A stretch of DNA of 40,208 nucleotides from Vibrio methylphosphonaticus (GCF_023634655.1 NZ_JAMKMS010000029.1:1-40208), one strand, 5' to 3'. Shown: positions 25,572 through 33,960, numbered from the stretch's first letter. Numbers and translations are program-made. Notes: a model not told the origin generated them from the letters alone.

Positions 25572-25894
25572 AGAAAGCTCTCAACAGGAAAACCAGCCCT
25601 ATGCCATGCCTCAAAGCCACCATCGACGTTATACACTTCATCAAAACCTTGATTAAGCAAATACTGAGCGGCACCTTGACTGCTGATACCGTGATAACAC
25701 ATCACGAATACAGGCGAATCAAATTCAACCTCTCGCATAAATTCGACAAGAGAATCATTGGTCAAATGAAAGGCTCCTGGTGCATGAGCGGTTGCAAATG
25801 TTTGAGGGTCTCGTATGTCGACCAAGCGTGCTTCTGGATTTTCTTGAAGTAACTGTTGAGTACGTTGTACATCGATATGTTGAAGCTGGTCCAT
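25568..25894 (-). CDS. glpE: Thiosulfate sulfurtransferase GlpE
   Basis: A single-domain rhodanese of 108 aa that moves sulfane sulfur from thiosulfate to cyanide or thioredoxin in vitro. The active cysteine is Cys66 in CYHGISS (Cys65 in E. coli). The domain starts with the rhodanese signature RLVDIRDPQTF. GGTGAGGA precedes the ATG. It is the first gene of glpE-glpG. Confidence 0.95.
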   Translation of the reverse strand: MDQLQHIDVQRTQQLLQENPEARLVDIRDPQTFATAHAPGAFHLTNDSLVEFMREVEFDSPVFVMCYHGISSQGAAQYLLNQGFDEVYNVDGGFEAWHRAGFPVESFL

Positions 25895-26015
25895 AACGCT
25901 AATTCCTCACCTTTTTGGCATTTCATCACACAAACTATGACGATTTTCATTCGTGATTTTTCTATGTCTATATTATCACTATTCAGTGCTAATAAAGTAC
26001 TGACAATCAATAAGG

Positions 26016-26283
26016 TTATCCACTAGCGTATAATAAACCACCAACTGTGTGTAAATCTGTGGATTGCGTGAATAAAGTGTTTTTTGATCATTTGATCCAC
26101 TATATATAGTGATGATCTTGATCTTTCTGTGAGTAAAGCAAAAGGTATCCCCAAGGAATAAAGCCCTCGAAAGCACCATTACTCGCTGCTTTCTGACAGC
26201 TGGCAAATAATTTCCTCACAGAGTTATCCACAAGAGAAGAGAACGTTTGCGATCGATTTTTCGATCTCTTTTTCGATCCCAAT
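26016..26283. other. GATC-rich, DnaA-box-like cluster between glpE and rpoH
   Basis: This part of the 441-base gap between glpE and rpoH has no plausible gene. It holds one perfect DnaA box TTATCCACA (26224-26232), near matches TTATCCACT (26016-26024) and TGTGGATTG (26058-26066), and seven GATC sites, with two more in the adjacent rpoH terminator. A 14-bp palindrome CACTATATATAGTG (26099-26112) has GATC sites close on both sides. Near 26250-26280 GATCGATTTTTCG and GATCTCTTTTTCG resemble the AT-rich 13-mers of oriC. It may bind DnaA, Dam/SeqA or another replication protein. The mix resembles an origin but the flanking genes are not those of oriC. Confidence 0.6.
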
Positions 26284-26313
26284 AAAAAAGGCCGCGATCA
26301 TAAGATCGCGGCC
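26284..26313 (-). terminator. Intrinsic terminator of rpoH
   Basis: Minus strand GGCCGCGATC-TTAT-GATCGCGGCC followed by TTTTTTA: a 10-bp stem 22 bases after the rpoH stop. The stem contains two GATC sites. Confidence 0.93.
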
Positions 26314-26335
26314 TTCATAAAGAATTTGGTCTCGG

Positions 26336-27193
26336 TTAGAACTCGCCAACCGCCGCCTTTAGTTTTTTCATGGCATTCTTTTCAAGCTGTCTAATGCGCT
26401 CCGCAGAAACACCATAGTTGTCTGCCAGATCTTGTAGCGTCGATTTATTGTCATTTAACCATCGAGAGCGGACAATATGTTGGCTACGTTCATCAAGTGT
26501 TGATAAAGCATGACCTAAACGGGTATTGGTGTGATTTTCCCAATTCTCTGCTTCAACATTGTCAGCAAGATCGGAGCTGCGGTCTTCAAGATACAGTGAC
26601 GGAGCGGTATAAGAGACACCGGTATCATCATCATCTGTTGGCATCTCAAACGTCGGGTCTTGTGCCGCAAGTCGAGATTCCATTTCGCGAACCTCTGAAG
26701 GCTCTACACCCAGTTCTTTTGCAACCGTTTCGACTTCACCGTTATTGAACCAACCTAAACGTTTCTTCGATTTACGCAAATTGAAGAAAAGCTTACGTTG
26801 CGCTTTTGTGGTCGCGACTTTCACAATGCGCCAGTTTCGCAGCACATATTCGTGAATTTCAGCTTTAATCCAGTGCACAGCAAAAGAGACAAGACGGACA
26901 CCGACTTCTGGGTTGAATCGCTTCACCGCTTTCATCAGGCCAATGTTGCCTTCCTGAACTAAGTCTGCCATCGGCAAGCCATAGCCAGAGTAACCACGAG
27001 CAACATGAACAACGAATCGAAGATGAGAAAGGATAAGCCCTTTCGCAGCATCAATCTCACCTTTATAGTGTAATCGCTCAGCTAGCCCACGTTCCTCATC
27101 AGGTGTCAACATAGGGTAACTGTTCACTGATCGGATATAGCCATCTAGGCTATCCTGTGTAACTAAAGCCATTGAATACGCTTGGTTAGTCAT
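26336..27193 (-). CDS. rpoH: RNA polymerase heat-shock sigma factor RpoH (sigma-32)
   Basis: RpoH directs RNA polymerase to heat-shock promoters and is controlled by translation, chaperones and FtsH proteolysis. The 285-aa protein (E. coli: 284) shows region 2.1-2.4 (DLVQEGNIGLMKAVKRFNP...RLVSFAVHWIKAEIHEYVLRN in sequence), the RpoH box QRKLFFNLRK that distinguishes it from other group 2/3 sigmas, and region 4.2 (LADNYGVSAERIRQLE). GAGGAAG precedes the ATG. The 264-base upstream gap holds a 12-bp palindrome ATTATGCATAAT (27286-27297) and a possible promoter (TTGTTT-N16-CATAAT, 27286-27313, minus strand). ftsX lies upstream in the same direction. Confidence 0.97.
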   Translation of the reverse strand: MTNQAYSMALVTQDSLDGYIRSVNSYPMLTPDEERGLAERLHYKGEIDAAKGLILSHLRFVVHVARGYSGYGLPMADLVQEGNIGLMKAVKRFNPEVGVRLVSFAVHWIKAEIHEYVLRNWRIVKVATTKAQRKLFFNLRKSKKRLGWFNNGEVETVAKELGVEPSEVREMESRLAAQDPTFEMPTDDDDTGVSYTAPSLYLEDRSSDLADNVEAENWENHTNTRLGHALSTLDERSQHIVRSRWLNDNKSTLQDLADNYGVSAERIRQLEKNAMKKLKAAVGEF

Positions 27194-27457
27194 TCACTTC
27201 CTCATTCACTTTGAGTGGTATACAACACCTTCTTAACCCAGTAATACTGAACCTAATCCAATAGAGATTCAAGAAGGGGGTTGTAATTATGCATAATCAG
27301 TTGCACTAAACAAGAGCAAAAGACGATTAATTTTCACTCATTAATAGGTATTACTGACATATTTGCGACTTTCATCTTGCTATGTGGTTGAATACTCCAC
27401 CGATTGCTCGTGACTCGATGAATTCCGCTATGCCACTTTCATTAAGACCTGCTTACA

Positions 27458-28420
27458 TTAAACCGGTTCAATTTCTTTTAGATGACGTTTTGCTGAAATT
27501 CTTGCTGCGCAAATACCAAGAAACACACCAACCATGAGTATTAGCAAGGTTTCATCCCAATTCAGCCCAATCAACCTAAAATCGCTATCGTAAAGCACCG
27601 CTAAATCCGTTACGGCTCGATTGAGTACAATCGTAATCAGTGCTGTCAATAACCACGCAATCACGGCACCAAGGAAACCGAACCACATACCAGAGTACAA
27701 ATAGGGCCTCAAGATATAGTTGTCTGTTGCTCCAATCAGTTTCATGGTCTGAATGGCTTCTTTATTTGCCAATACGTTAAAGCGCAGCGTGTTGCCTACA
27801 ATAAGAAAGACCGATGCCAGCATTAAAACCGACAGGGTAATGACGAGTGTGGACGATAACGTTTTAATCGCATCAAAGCGGCTTAACCAATCTTCATCTC
27901 GTCGAATATCTGTCACATCCGATTGTGTTCGTAACTTAGATACCAGACTACGGTCAGTTTCAACACTGGTATTGGCGGGTTCAATGACTAAAACACCCGG
28001 CAATGCATAACCATCGAGTAAGCTTATCGCCTGATCGAGCCCAGAGTGCTCACTCAGTTCAGCAAGGCCTTGTTGAGGAGTAATGTACTCAACTTCTTTC
28101 ACCTCTTCCCAGCCTTCTATGGCATCTTTTAGAACCAACACTCGCGCATCAGGCACACCCGTTGCGATGTATGCCGTCACCTGCGAGTGACTGGTTACAT
28201 CGCCGGCTGCTACGGCCACGTTTTTACCCAGCAAATACAAACAAGCCGGCATTGTCAGTGCCATTGAAATGACCGCAAGGGTTAATAAGTTGCCCAGCGG
28301 ACGTTGCCACAACTCCTGCAGCGAAGATTTTGCTTGTTTCCAGTGCACAGAAAAGAAGCCATCAGATGCTAAACGTTGCTTCTTAGGGCGCTGTTTATTT
28401 TTACGTTTAAACACCATCAC
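27458..28420 (-). CDS. ftsX: Cell division protein FtsX
   Basis: FtsX is the membrane partner of FtsE; the complex controls septal peptidoglycan hydrolases through EnvC. The 320-aa protein has a basic cytoplasmic N-terminus (VFKRKNKQRPKKQR), a first helix near 45-66, a periplasmic domain (about 70-185), and three further helices with the conserved NKEAIQTMKLIGATDNYI loop (about 215-232). The start ATG-ATG at 28420 overlaps ftsE by 14 bases, as is common in this pair. Confidence 0.96.
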   Translation of the reverse strand: MMVFKRKNKQRPKKQRLASDGFFSVHWKQAKSSLQELWQRPLGNLLTLAVISMALTMPACLYLLGKNVAVAAGDVTSHSQVTAYIATGVPDARVLVLKDAIEGWEEVKEVEYITPQQGLAELSEHSGLDQAISLLDGYALPGVLVIEPANTSVETDRSLVSKLRTQSDVTDIRRDEDWLSRFDAIKTLSSTLVITLSVLMLASVFLIVGNTLRFNVLANKEAIQTMKLIGATDNYILRPYLYSGMWFGFLGAVIAWLLTALITIVLNRAVTDLAVLYDSDFRLIGLNWDETLLILMVGVFLGICAARISAKRHLKEIEPV

Positions 28421-29078
28421 TCACCTCACTTAAGAAACCTTGGTTAAGCTCTAGATAGCGATATTGGGGGCGAGAGCGCACAAGGTGAACATCATGCGTG
28501 GCCAGTAAAATAGACACACCCGCGCGATTAAACTCTTCAAATAACTGCAAGACCTTGTTTGATAATTCAGGATCTAAATTACCGGTAGGCTCATCCGCCA
28601 GTAGCATCGTCGGGCGGTTTACCACTGCTCTAGCGATACCGACTCGCTGCTGCTCACCACCAGATAATTGGCTAGGTAAGCATTTTGCTTTATCTAGCAA
28701 ACCTGTTTTGTCCAGCGCTGCAGAAACACGACGTTTAATTTCATTTTCAGCGATCGCTTCTATGCGCATGGGTAAAGCCACATTATCAAACACGGTTCTA
28801 TCCATGAGTAAACGATGGTCTTGGAAAACGATGCCAATATTACGACGCAAGAAGGGGATGTCTTTCGAAGGTATTCTGCTAATATCATGATCATTAAACA
28901 AAATACGACCATCCGTCGGGCGCTCTAATGCGCAAATCAACTTCAGTAGCGTACTTTTCCCGGCACCAGAATGACCACCTAGAAATGCCATTTCACCCCG
29001 TTTCAGGTGAAAGTCGACCTTTTGAAGGGCTTGTCTTCCACCTCGATAAGCCTTGCTCACTTGCTCAAATTTGATCAC
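28407..29078 (-). CDS. ftsE: Cell division ATP-binding protein FtsE
   Basis: The ATPase of the FtsEX complex, on the inner face of the membrane. The 223-aa ABC protein has Walker A GHSGAGKST (35-43), the Q-loop FQDHR, the signature LSGGEQQR, Walker B LLADEPTGNLD and the switch ATHD. All are intact. It lies 105 bases downstream of ftsY with a short terminator-like hairpin in between, and overlaps ftsX. Confidence 0.97.
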   Translation of the reverse strand: MIKFEQVSKAYRGGRQALQKVDFHLKRGEMAFLGGHSGAGKSTLLKLICALERPTDGRILFNDHDISRIPSKDIPFLRRNIGIVFQDHRLLMDRTVFDNVALPMRIEAIAENEIKRRVSAALDKTGLLDKAKCLPSQLSGGEQQRVGIARAVVNRPTMLLADEPTGNLDPELSNKVLQLFEEFNRAGVSILLATHDVHLVRSRPQYRYLELNQGFLSEVSDGV

Positions 29079-29112
29079 CGAATCATTCCTCTGATCTGGG
29101 TATTCTGTGTTG

Positions 29113-29133
29113 AAAAGGGATGCTATGCATCCC
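29113..29133 (-). terminator. Short terminator-like hairpin between ftsY and ftsE
   Basis: Minus strand GGGATGC-ATA-GCATCCC followed by TTTT. A perfect 7-bp stem but only four Ts, so it may act as a partial terminator reducing ftsEX relative to ftsY. Confidence 0.5.
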
Positions 29134-29183
29134 TATTATCCGTTGTCTTTGTCGCTGATTGCTTTCACCTTACAGGCATTTGC

Positions 29184-30449
29184 TTATTCATCTCGACTAA
29201 ACAAGGCATCGATAAAGTCTTGAGTCTCAAATGGGCGAAGATCATCAATACCTTCCCCAACCCCAATGTAACGAATAGGGATTTGGAACTGATCAGCGAT
29301 AGCAAAAATGACGCCACCCTTCGCTGTACCATCTAACTTGGTCAATGTAATACCCGTTAATGGTGCAACATCACTAAATAGCTTGGCTTGGCTTATCGCA
29401 TTTTGTCCAGTACCCGCATCGAGTGTTAACATAATTTCATGGGGCGCAGAATCGTCAATCTTTTTCATAACACGAACGATCTTACGCAGCTCTTCCATTA
29501 GGTTTGCTTTATTTTGCAGTCGTCCTGCGGTATCAGCAATGACAACATCCACTCCACGCGCTTTCGCCGCTTCAATGGCATCATAAATCACCGACGCACT
29601 GTCTGCGCCAGTATGCTGAGCGATGACGGGAACATTATTACGCTCACCCCATACTTGTAGTTGCTCTACCGCAGCGGCACGGAAGGTATCGCCCGCCGCG
29701 AGCATGACCTTCTTACCTTGCCCTTGGAATTGTTTTGCCAACTTACCAATGGTCGTGGTTTTACCCACACCATTCACACCAACCATCAAAATGACATACG
29801 GTGTTTTAGTGGTATCAATTTCCAGTGGCTTTTCAACATGGCTAAGAATTTCAGCCATCTCTTCTTTTAGTAAACCATACAAGGCTTCGCCATCTTTTAA
29901 GTCACGACGCGATGCCTTCTCTGTTAAATTACCGATGATCTTTGACGTAGTATCCATGCCAACATCAGCAATTAATAGTTGTTCTTCCAGCTCTTCAAAC
30001 AAGTCATCATCGATTTGCTTATCTTTGAATAAACCAAAGAAACCTGCACCAATATTCGCTTTGGTGCGACTTAAACTGCGCTTGAGGCGAGCAAAGAAAC
30101 TTTCTGTTGGCTTTTCTTGCTCATGAATACGCTCTGGAACGTTTTCCTCTTCACTTTCTTGCACACTGGCCTGAACCGTTGCCTGAACACTTTCGTCAAC
30201 ATGCTCTGCTTCTGCTTCTGCTTCTGCTTCTGCTTCTGCTTCTGCTTCTGCTTCTGCTTCTGCTTCTGCAGGTTGTTTTACCGATTCATCACCAGCAACC
30301 TTTTCTTTTTCCACGTCTTCTTGAGGCGACGGCTCTAGAGATTGATCGTTATCTAGTTGCTCATCTTGCTGTTGCGGTTTCTGTTGGGGAGACTCTTCGT
30401 CACCAAAACCAAGCCAAGAAAGTAATCCGCGTTTTTTCTTTTCTGTCAT
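29184..30449 (-). CDS. ftsY: Signal recognition particle receptor FtsY
   Basis: FtsY docks the SRP-ribosome complex at the SecYEG translocon. The 421-aa protein begins MTEKKKRGLLSWLGFGDEE, the lipid-binding basic/amphipathic start, then an acidic A domain (about 20-115) and the NG GTPase domain (about 125-421). NG motifs: GVNGVGKTTT (G1), DTFRAAA, DTAGRLQ (G3), TKLDG (G4) and GVGEGIDDL. The A domain contains 11 consecutive Ala-Glu pairs encoded by a hexanucleotide repeat. The ribosome binding site is weak. It is the first gene of ftsY-ftsE-ftsX and diverges from rsmD. Confidence 0.96.
   Translation of the reverse strand: MTEKKKRGLLSWLGFGDEESPQQKPQQQDEQLDNDQSLEPSPQEDVEKEKVAGDESVKQPAEAEAEAEAEAEAEAEAEAEAEHVDESVQATVQASVQESEEENVPERIHEQEKPTESFFARLKRSLSRTKANIGAGFFGLFKDKQIDDDLFEELEEQLLIADVGMDTTSKIIGNLTEKASRRDLKDGEALYGLLKEEMAEILSHVEKPLEIDTTKTPYVILMVGVNGVGKTTTIGKLAKQFQGQGKKVMLAAGDTFRAAAVEQLQVWGERNNVPVIAQHTGADSASVIYDAIEAAKARGVDVVIADTAGRLQNKANLMEELRKIVRVMKKIDDSAPHEIMLTLDAGTGQNAISQAKLFSDVAPLTGITLTKLDGTAKGGVIFAIADQFQIPIRYIGVGEGIDDLRPFETQDFIDALFSRDE
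30205..30270 (+). repeat. Hexanucleotide repeat (TCTGCT)10 plus TCTGCA inside ftsY
   Basis: Ten perfect TCTGCT units and one variant TCTGCA, 66 bases. On the coding (minus) strand it reads GCA GAA repeated, giving 11 Ala-Glu pairs in the acidic A domain. Any change in copy number stays in frame. Confidence 0.97.
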
Positions 30450-30660
30450 CTGAAACTATCCTGAATGCTGTCTTTCAAATGTTTTAATTCGGGTCTGAGC
30501 CAAAGTCGGTCAACACATCGCTAAATGCGAAAAATCTCTCTAAAATAAATATAACAAAGCAGTGAAAAATTTTGTCAGAGATTGGTACACTTCGTCACTA
30601 TTAACTTAAGCTCTTCGTAGGGCTACGTATAGTATCACTTTATTGTCGGTCAAAAAATCT

Positions 30661-31260
30661 ATGGTTAAACGTCGCAAGCAAACTCCATCACAAAAATCTT
30701 CCCCAATGGGGAGTGTGCGTATTATCAGCGGACTATGGCGTGGTAGAAAACTTCCCGTACATGATGCCGAAGGTCTGCGCCCAACCACCGACCGAGTGAA
30801 GGAAACCGTTTTTAACTGGCTCGCACAGGACATCCCACATTCGCATGTGTTGGATGTCTTTGCTGGCTCTGGAAGCCTAGGCTTTGAATCCGCATCAAGG
30901 CAGGCTAGCCACGTTCAAATGATTGAACTCAATAATAAGGCTTATCAGCAGTTAGTGAGTAACATGGCGCTACTCAAAGCTGACAATATTCGTCTACACA
31001 ATACCAGTGCCCTTACTTTTCTCGCTCAAGCTGGCAGCCCACACGATATGGTTTTTATAGACCCTCCTTTTCGTCAAGGCTTACTACCAGAAACCATCGC
31101 CTTGTTGGAACAGAATGGCTGGTTGAGTGAAAATGCGTTAGTTTATATTGAGACGGAGAAAGAACTGACTCTGGATGCCATTCCTGAAAATTGGGAATTA
31201 CTCAAAGAAAAAACGGCAGGACAGGTCTGTTATCGACTTTTTAAAAGGAACCACGAATGA
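30661..31260 (+). CDS. rsmD: 16S rRNA (guanine(966)-N(2))-methyltransferase RsmD
   Basis: RsmD methylates G966 of 16S rRNA in the assembled 30S subunit. The product (199 aa from the ATG at 30661) has the family start VRIISGLWRGRKLPV, then GLRPTTDRVKETVFNWL, the SAM motif DVFAGSGSLGFE and the catalytic DPPF. A TTG at 30643 would add six residues; I chose the ATG because the E. coli protein (198 aa) matches that length. Its stop overlaps the next gene by 4 bases. Confidence 0.95.
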   Translation: MVKRRKQTPSQKSSPMGSVRIISGLWRGRKLPVHDAEGLRPTTDRVKETVFNWLAQDIPHSHVLDVFAGSGSLGFESASRQASHVQMIELNNKAYQQLVSNMALLKADNIRLHNTSALTFLAQAGSPHDMVFIDPPFRQGLLPETIALLEQNGWLSENALVYIETEKELTLDAIPENWELLKEKTAGQVCYRLFKRNHE

Positions 31261-31535
31261 ACATACTCATTAAACTGGCCAAGATAGCCTTTGCTTTTAT
31301 CTGGTTAATTTTAATCCTCAACATTTTTGGCGCCTTTGACGGTTTCGTCGATCGCCAAGGTGCCATCGGACTCTACATCATGACCGCTTTTTTGTTCATC
31401 ATGCACGGTGTGCAAATGGCAATATTTTTGGGCGCGTTTGGCGAGCACCTCAAGCTCACGGTTTGGGAGAAGTACTCCATTTTGGCTTTCGGCATCTTTG
31501 CCTTACTCGATATACGCCGTAAACATATGATGTAA
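31257..31535 (+). CDS. yhhL: DUF1145 membrane protein (YhhL-like)
   Basis: A 92-aa protein with three predicted membrane helices (about 6-25, 36-62 and 70-86). It matches DUF1145, and E. coli yhhL is likewise the gene right after rsmD. The function is unknown. The ATG overlaps the rsmD stop (ATGA), so translation is coupled, and the gene ends at a strong terminator. Confidence 0.86.
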   Translation: MNILIKLAKIAFAFIWLILILNIFGAFDGFVDRQGAIGLYIMTAFLFIMHGVQMAIFLGAFGEHLKLTVWEKYSILAFGIFALLDIRRKHMM

Positions 31536-31562
31536 AAAAAAGCCGCTGATGCGGCTTTTTTT
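31534..31562. terminator. Bidirectional intrinsic terminator after DUF1145 gene
   Basis: A-tract, AGCCGC-TGAT-GCGGCT stem and 7-T tract. It starts inside the stop codon of the DUF1145 gene and can also serve marC from the other side. Confidence 0.92.
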
Positions 31563-31643
31563 ATTACTTTTGGCAAGGCTATTCATAGTCTGTGAGTCGA
31601 TTTAACCCATCAACCCACTCCCTCGCTCGGATTCACTCACCGA

Positions 31644-32228
31644 CTATCCAATGTAGCCTTTGACGCCATTTAAGAACATCTGCGTGGAGATCATAACCAG
31701 CAATAACCCCATAAGACGTTCTACGGCTTTTAGACCTCGTTCTCCCAAAAGCTTGTGGAAAAAATTGTAGAACATCAAAATAAAAAATGTCGCTCCCCAC
31801 GCAAGCAATACCGCCATAGATAATTCACTCAGGTTATCAGGGTGCTGGGTAGAGAGTAATAGAATAGACGCAATAACCGAAGGTCCAGCAAGCATTGGAA
31901 CAGCCATAGGGACAATAAACGGCTCTTCACCTGCCGCCAAACCGGTCACACTCCCTGCTTGTGGGAAAATCATCTTAATCGCGATGATAAACAGAATAAT
32001 ACCACCAGAAATACTCAACGTTTCTGGTTCAACATGTAAGAAGCTCATGATGCTTTTTCCTGCAAAGAGGAACAGCATTAGAATAGCGAGCGCGATACAC
32101 AATTCCCTTATAAGCACCATACGTCGACGCTTAGGGTCTAAATGCTTTAGTATAGAAAGTATGATAGGAAGGTTGCCAAGCGGGTCCATGATAAGAAATA
32201 GCATGGTCGCTGCGGATAGTATGTCCAT
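31644..32228 (-). CDS. yhgN: MarC-family integral membrane protein (YhgN-like)
   Basis: A 194-aa protein with six predicted membrane helices, closest to E. coli YhgN (197 aa): shared stretches are LIMDPLGNLPI, SISGGIILFIIAIKMIFP, AGEEPFIVP and LMGLLLVMISTQMFL. Family function is unresolved; despite the MarC name no link to drug resistance is established. The ribosome binding site AGG (8 bases before the ATG) lies within a stem-loop described separately. Confidence 0.9.
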   Translation of the reverse strand: MDILSAATMLFLIMDPLGNLPIILSILKHLDPKRRRMVLIRELCIALAILMLFLFAGKSIMSFLHVEPETLSISGGIILFIIAIKMIFPQAGSVTGLAAGEEPFIVPMAVPMLAGPSVIASILLLSTQHPDNLSELSMAVLLAWGATFFILMFYNFFHKLLGERGLKAVERLMGLLLVMISTQMFLNGVKGYIG

Positions 32229-32233
32229 GAGTA

Positions 32234-32275
32234 AAGCCTGCTCGCGAGAGAATTTCGCGTGAGTATAGCAGGCTT
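32234..32275 (-). promoter_or_regulatory. Hairpin covering the ribosome binding site of marC/yhgN
   Basis: Minus strand: outer arms AAGCCTGCT and AGCAGGCTT (9 bp; 32267-32275 with 32234-32242) enclose an inner CGCGA / TCGCG stem (32255-32259 with 32243-32247). The 3' outer arm contains the AGG that sits 8 bases before the marC ATG, so the folded RNA would hide the Shine-Dalgarno. It may alternatively be a poor terminator for yecH (only three Ts follow). Confidence 0.55.
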
Positions 32276-32287
32276 ATGCTTTCTCGT

Positions 32288-32524
32288 TTAGTGAGAACAA
32301 ACGCGCTCAATATTAAGCTGCCACACGCCTTGTTGTTCGATCACTTTTTGCTTTTCAATGAAGAAACTAAGCAAAGCTTCCAGATCAAAGCCCTCGCGGC
32401 TACAGGTGCGAAACTCCGCTTCCTTACCAAACTGTTGCTCTACCATGCTCACAAGCTCATCTCGAGACATAGGCTTCTCACGCAGAAGGTTAAGTACTTT
32501 ATGTGCATGAATTGCTGTGGTCAT
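32288..32524 (-). CDS. yecH: YecH-family metal-binding protein (DUF2492)
   Basis: A 78-aa protein matching E. coli YecH: IHAHKVLNLL at the start, QFGKEAEFRTCSREGFDLEALLSFF in the middle and a C-terminal RVCSH. Conserved His and Cys residues (H6, H8, the TCS cysteine and the final CSH) suggest metal binding; the function is unknown. I start at the ATG at 32524 because the upstream extension (MLSGNTPHYN...) lacks family similarity. Confidence 0.85.
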   Translation of the reverse strand: MTTAIHAHKVLNLLREKPMSRDELVSMVEQQFGKEAEFRTCSREGFDLEALLSFFIEKQKVIEQQGVWQLNIERVCSH

Positions 32525-32612
32525 TCTCGTATCCCCATTTAAATTGTAGTGCGGAGTATTACCCGACAACACATGGTTTGAAATGATCTATCGCAAAGCA
32601 CTCTCATAAAAC

Positions 32613-33242
32613 TCATAAGCTTGACCCAATAACTGACGCCACAATAAGTGCATGGGATAGATAATAGCTTCCAGAAATACCATATCGCGCTCGAACATTT
32701 TTAAAATGATACTTGTCTAGCCCCCACATCATCGCGGATACGCTAAGACATAAGGTACCAATGAACGCTTGCAAAGAAGACCAGTCAGAATGATACAACC
32801 ACGCTTCGCCAGCCGCGCACACAACATTGACTAACGACAACCCCATGATAGCGACAGGAAGCAGAAAGGAATCCAAGCGAGGTAACAAAAGAAAAAAGAC
32901 GACGATGGCAACACATAGTAATAGCGCAGGGAACCAAAGGACAAAGTGGCTTTGAACTTGTCCCCATAACCCTATGCTGTACACCAGTTGCGCAACAACG
33001 TAACCCACAAAACTTGCTCGGCTAAAGCGCCCCAACAAATGACCGACATCACTGATTAAAAATAGCACTAGACCAAATGATATCCATAATTGATAGTCAC
33101 TGATGTCTTGTGAGTTCAACAGTATTGTCAGGAGCAAACCATGCGTCATCACACTGAACGTGATCGTTCGCTTCGTATCACCCTTTTCAGCAGCATAAAT
33201 AAACAGCAAAGACGATAAACCTATCGTAAGCCAACTCCACAT
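32613..33242 (-). CDS. yhhN: YhhN-family membrane protein (lysoplasmalogenase-like)
   Basis: A 209-aa protein with about eight predicted helices. The family motifs LFLISDVGHLLGRFSR (about 73-88) and VVAQLVYSIGLWGQ mark the YhhN/TMEM86 family, whose animal members hydrolyse lysoplasmalogens; the bacterial substrate is less clear. The ATG at 33242, with AGG 7 bases ahead, is preferred to the in-frame GTG at 33248. E. coli yhhN is also near rsmD-yhhL-yhhM. Confidence 0.85.
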   Translation of the reverse strand: MWSWLTIGLSSLLFIYAAEKGDTKRTITFSVMTHGLLLTILLNSQDISDYQLWISFGLVLFLISDVGHLLGRFSRASFVGYVVAQLVYSIGLWGQVQSHFVLWFPALLLCVAIVVFFLLLPRLDSFLLPVAIMGLSLVNVVCAAGEAWLYHSDWSSLQAFIGTLCLSVSAMMWGLDKYHFKNVRARYGISGSYYLSHALIVASVIGSSL

Positions 33243-33760
33243 AATCACACCTGTTTCTTATTATCGAAACCAGTGTAAGAAGCTCGACTTTCATGTCCAG
33301 TCATTAGACCGAAAAGTTGGACTTGTCTTAAATTAAATAAGTTCCAAATTGACAGCCGTCGTTTTTTCCAAAGGTGCGTGTTCGGATGTTATTTTGATAA
33401 AAATAATTAGCAATCGTTTGCTTTTCCCATTTAATCACAAGTGCCAAAGGGAAAACCTGGTCGCGACTATTTTGGGAATTTAAAGCGCAATTTTCGATCT
33501 AAAACTCAAATAACAAAAACAATTAAGCATTTGTTTTTAAATGGTTAATACATCAGGTTTTCGGAATTTATTTATGGTCATAACCATGATGAAAGGTATC
33601 TCCTTAAAGCTATACTTTTACCTTATTAATTTCTATCTTTATTGATGACAGACTCTCAAACCGTGAGAATTCGCTAAGAACCAAGCAATCAAAAGCTATA
33701 AATCAGCCACCCAGCCGCCACATAGACCAAAACCCCAAAACAACAAGAGCAATATTCAAA

Positions 33761-33785
33761 CAATAAAATCAACCAATAAAATCAA
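33761..33785 (+). repeat. Tandem 12-base direct repeat CAATAAAATCAA
   Basis: Two perfect copies (33761-33772 and 33774-33785) separated by one C, with a third partial copy (AAAATCAAT) near 33802-33810. Confidence 0.9.
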
Positions 33786-33930
33786 TTTAAAACAACAACT
33801 TAAAATCAATATTCTAGTAAAACCCAAGAAGGGACAAATTATCAGCAAGATAAAAACACTGTTTCTTTTGTAAAAACAGCCACAATTAAGATAGTAAACT
33901 GTCAAAAACAAAAGCTAGGCAAAGTAATGG

Positions 33931-33960
33931 TTGCAAAGCCAGCAAAAACAATGCTATTCT
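33931..33960 (+). promoter_or_regulatory. Candidate sigma-70 promoter for the 26-codon gene
   Basis: -35 TTGCAA (33931-33936), 18-base spacer, -10 TATTCT (33955-33960). A start near 33967 would leave a leader of about 30 bases that carries AAAGGAG. Confidence 0.55.

Noticed and set aside
26016..26283. Calling the GATC/DnaA-box cluster the chromosomal origin oriC.
   Set aside because: Gammaproteobacterial oriC lies next to mnmG/mioC, whereas this is between glpE and rpoH; it has too few good DnaA boxes and no clear AT-rich unwinding element of full length. Kept as a binding-site cluster.
30107..30487. A leucine-rich open frame antisense to ftsY.
   Set aside because: Its leucine run is only the complementary reading of the Ala-Glu hexamer repeat inside ftsY.
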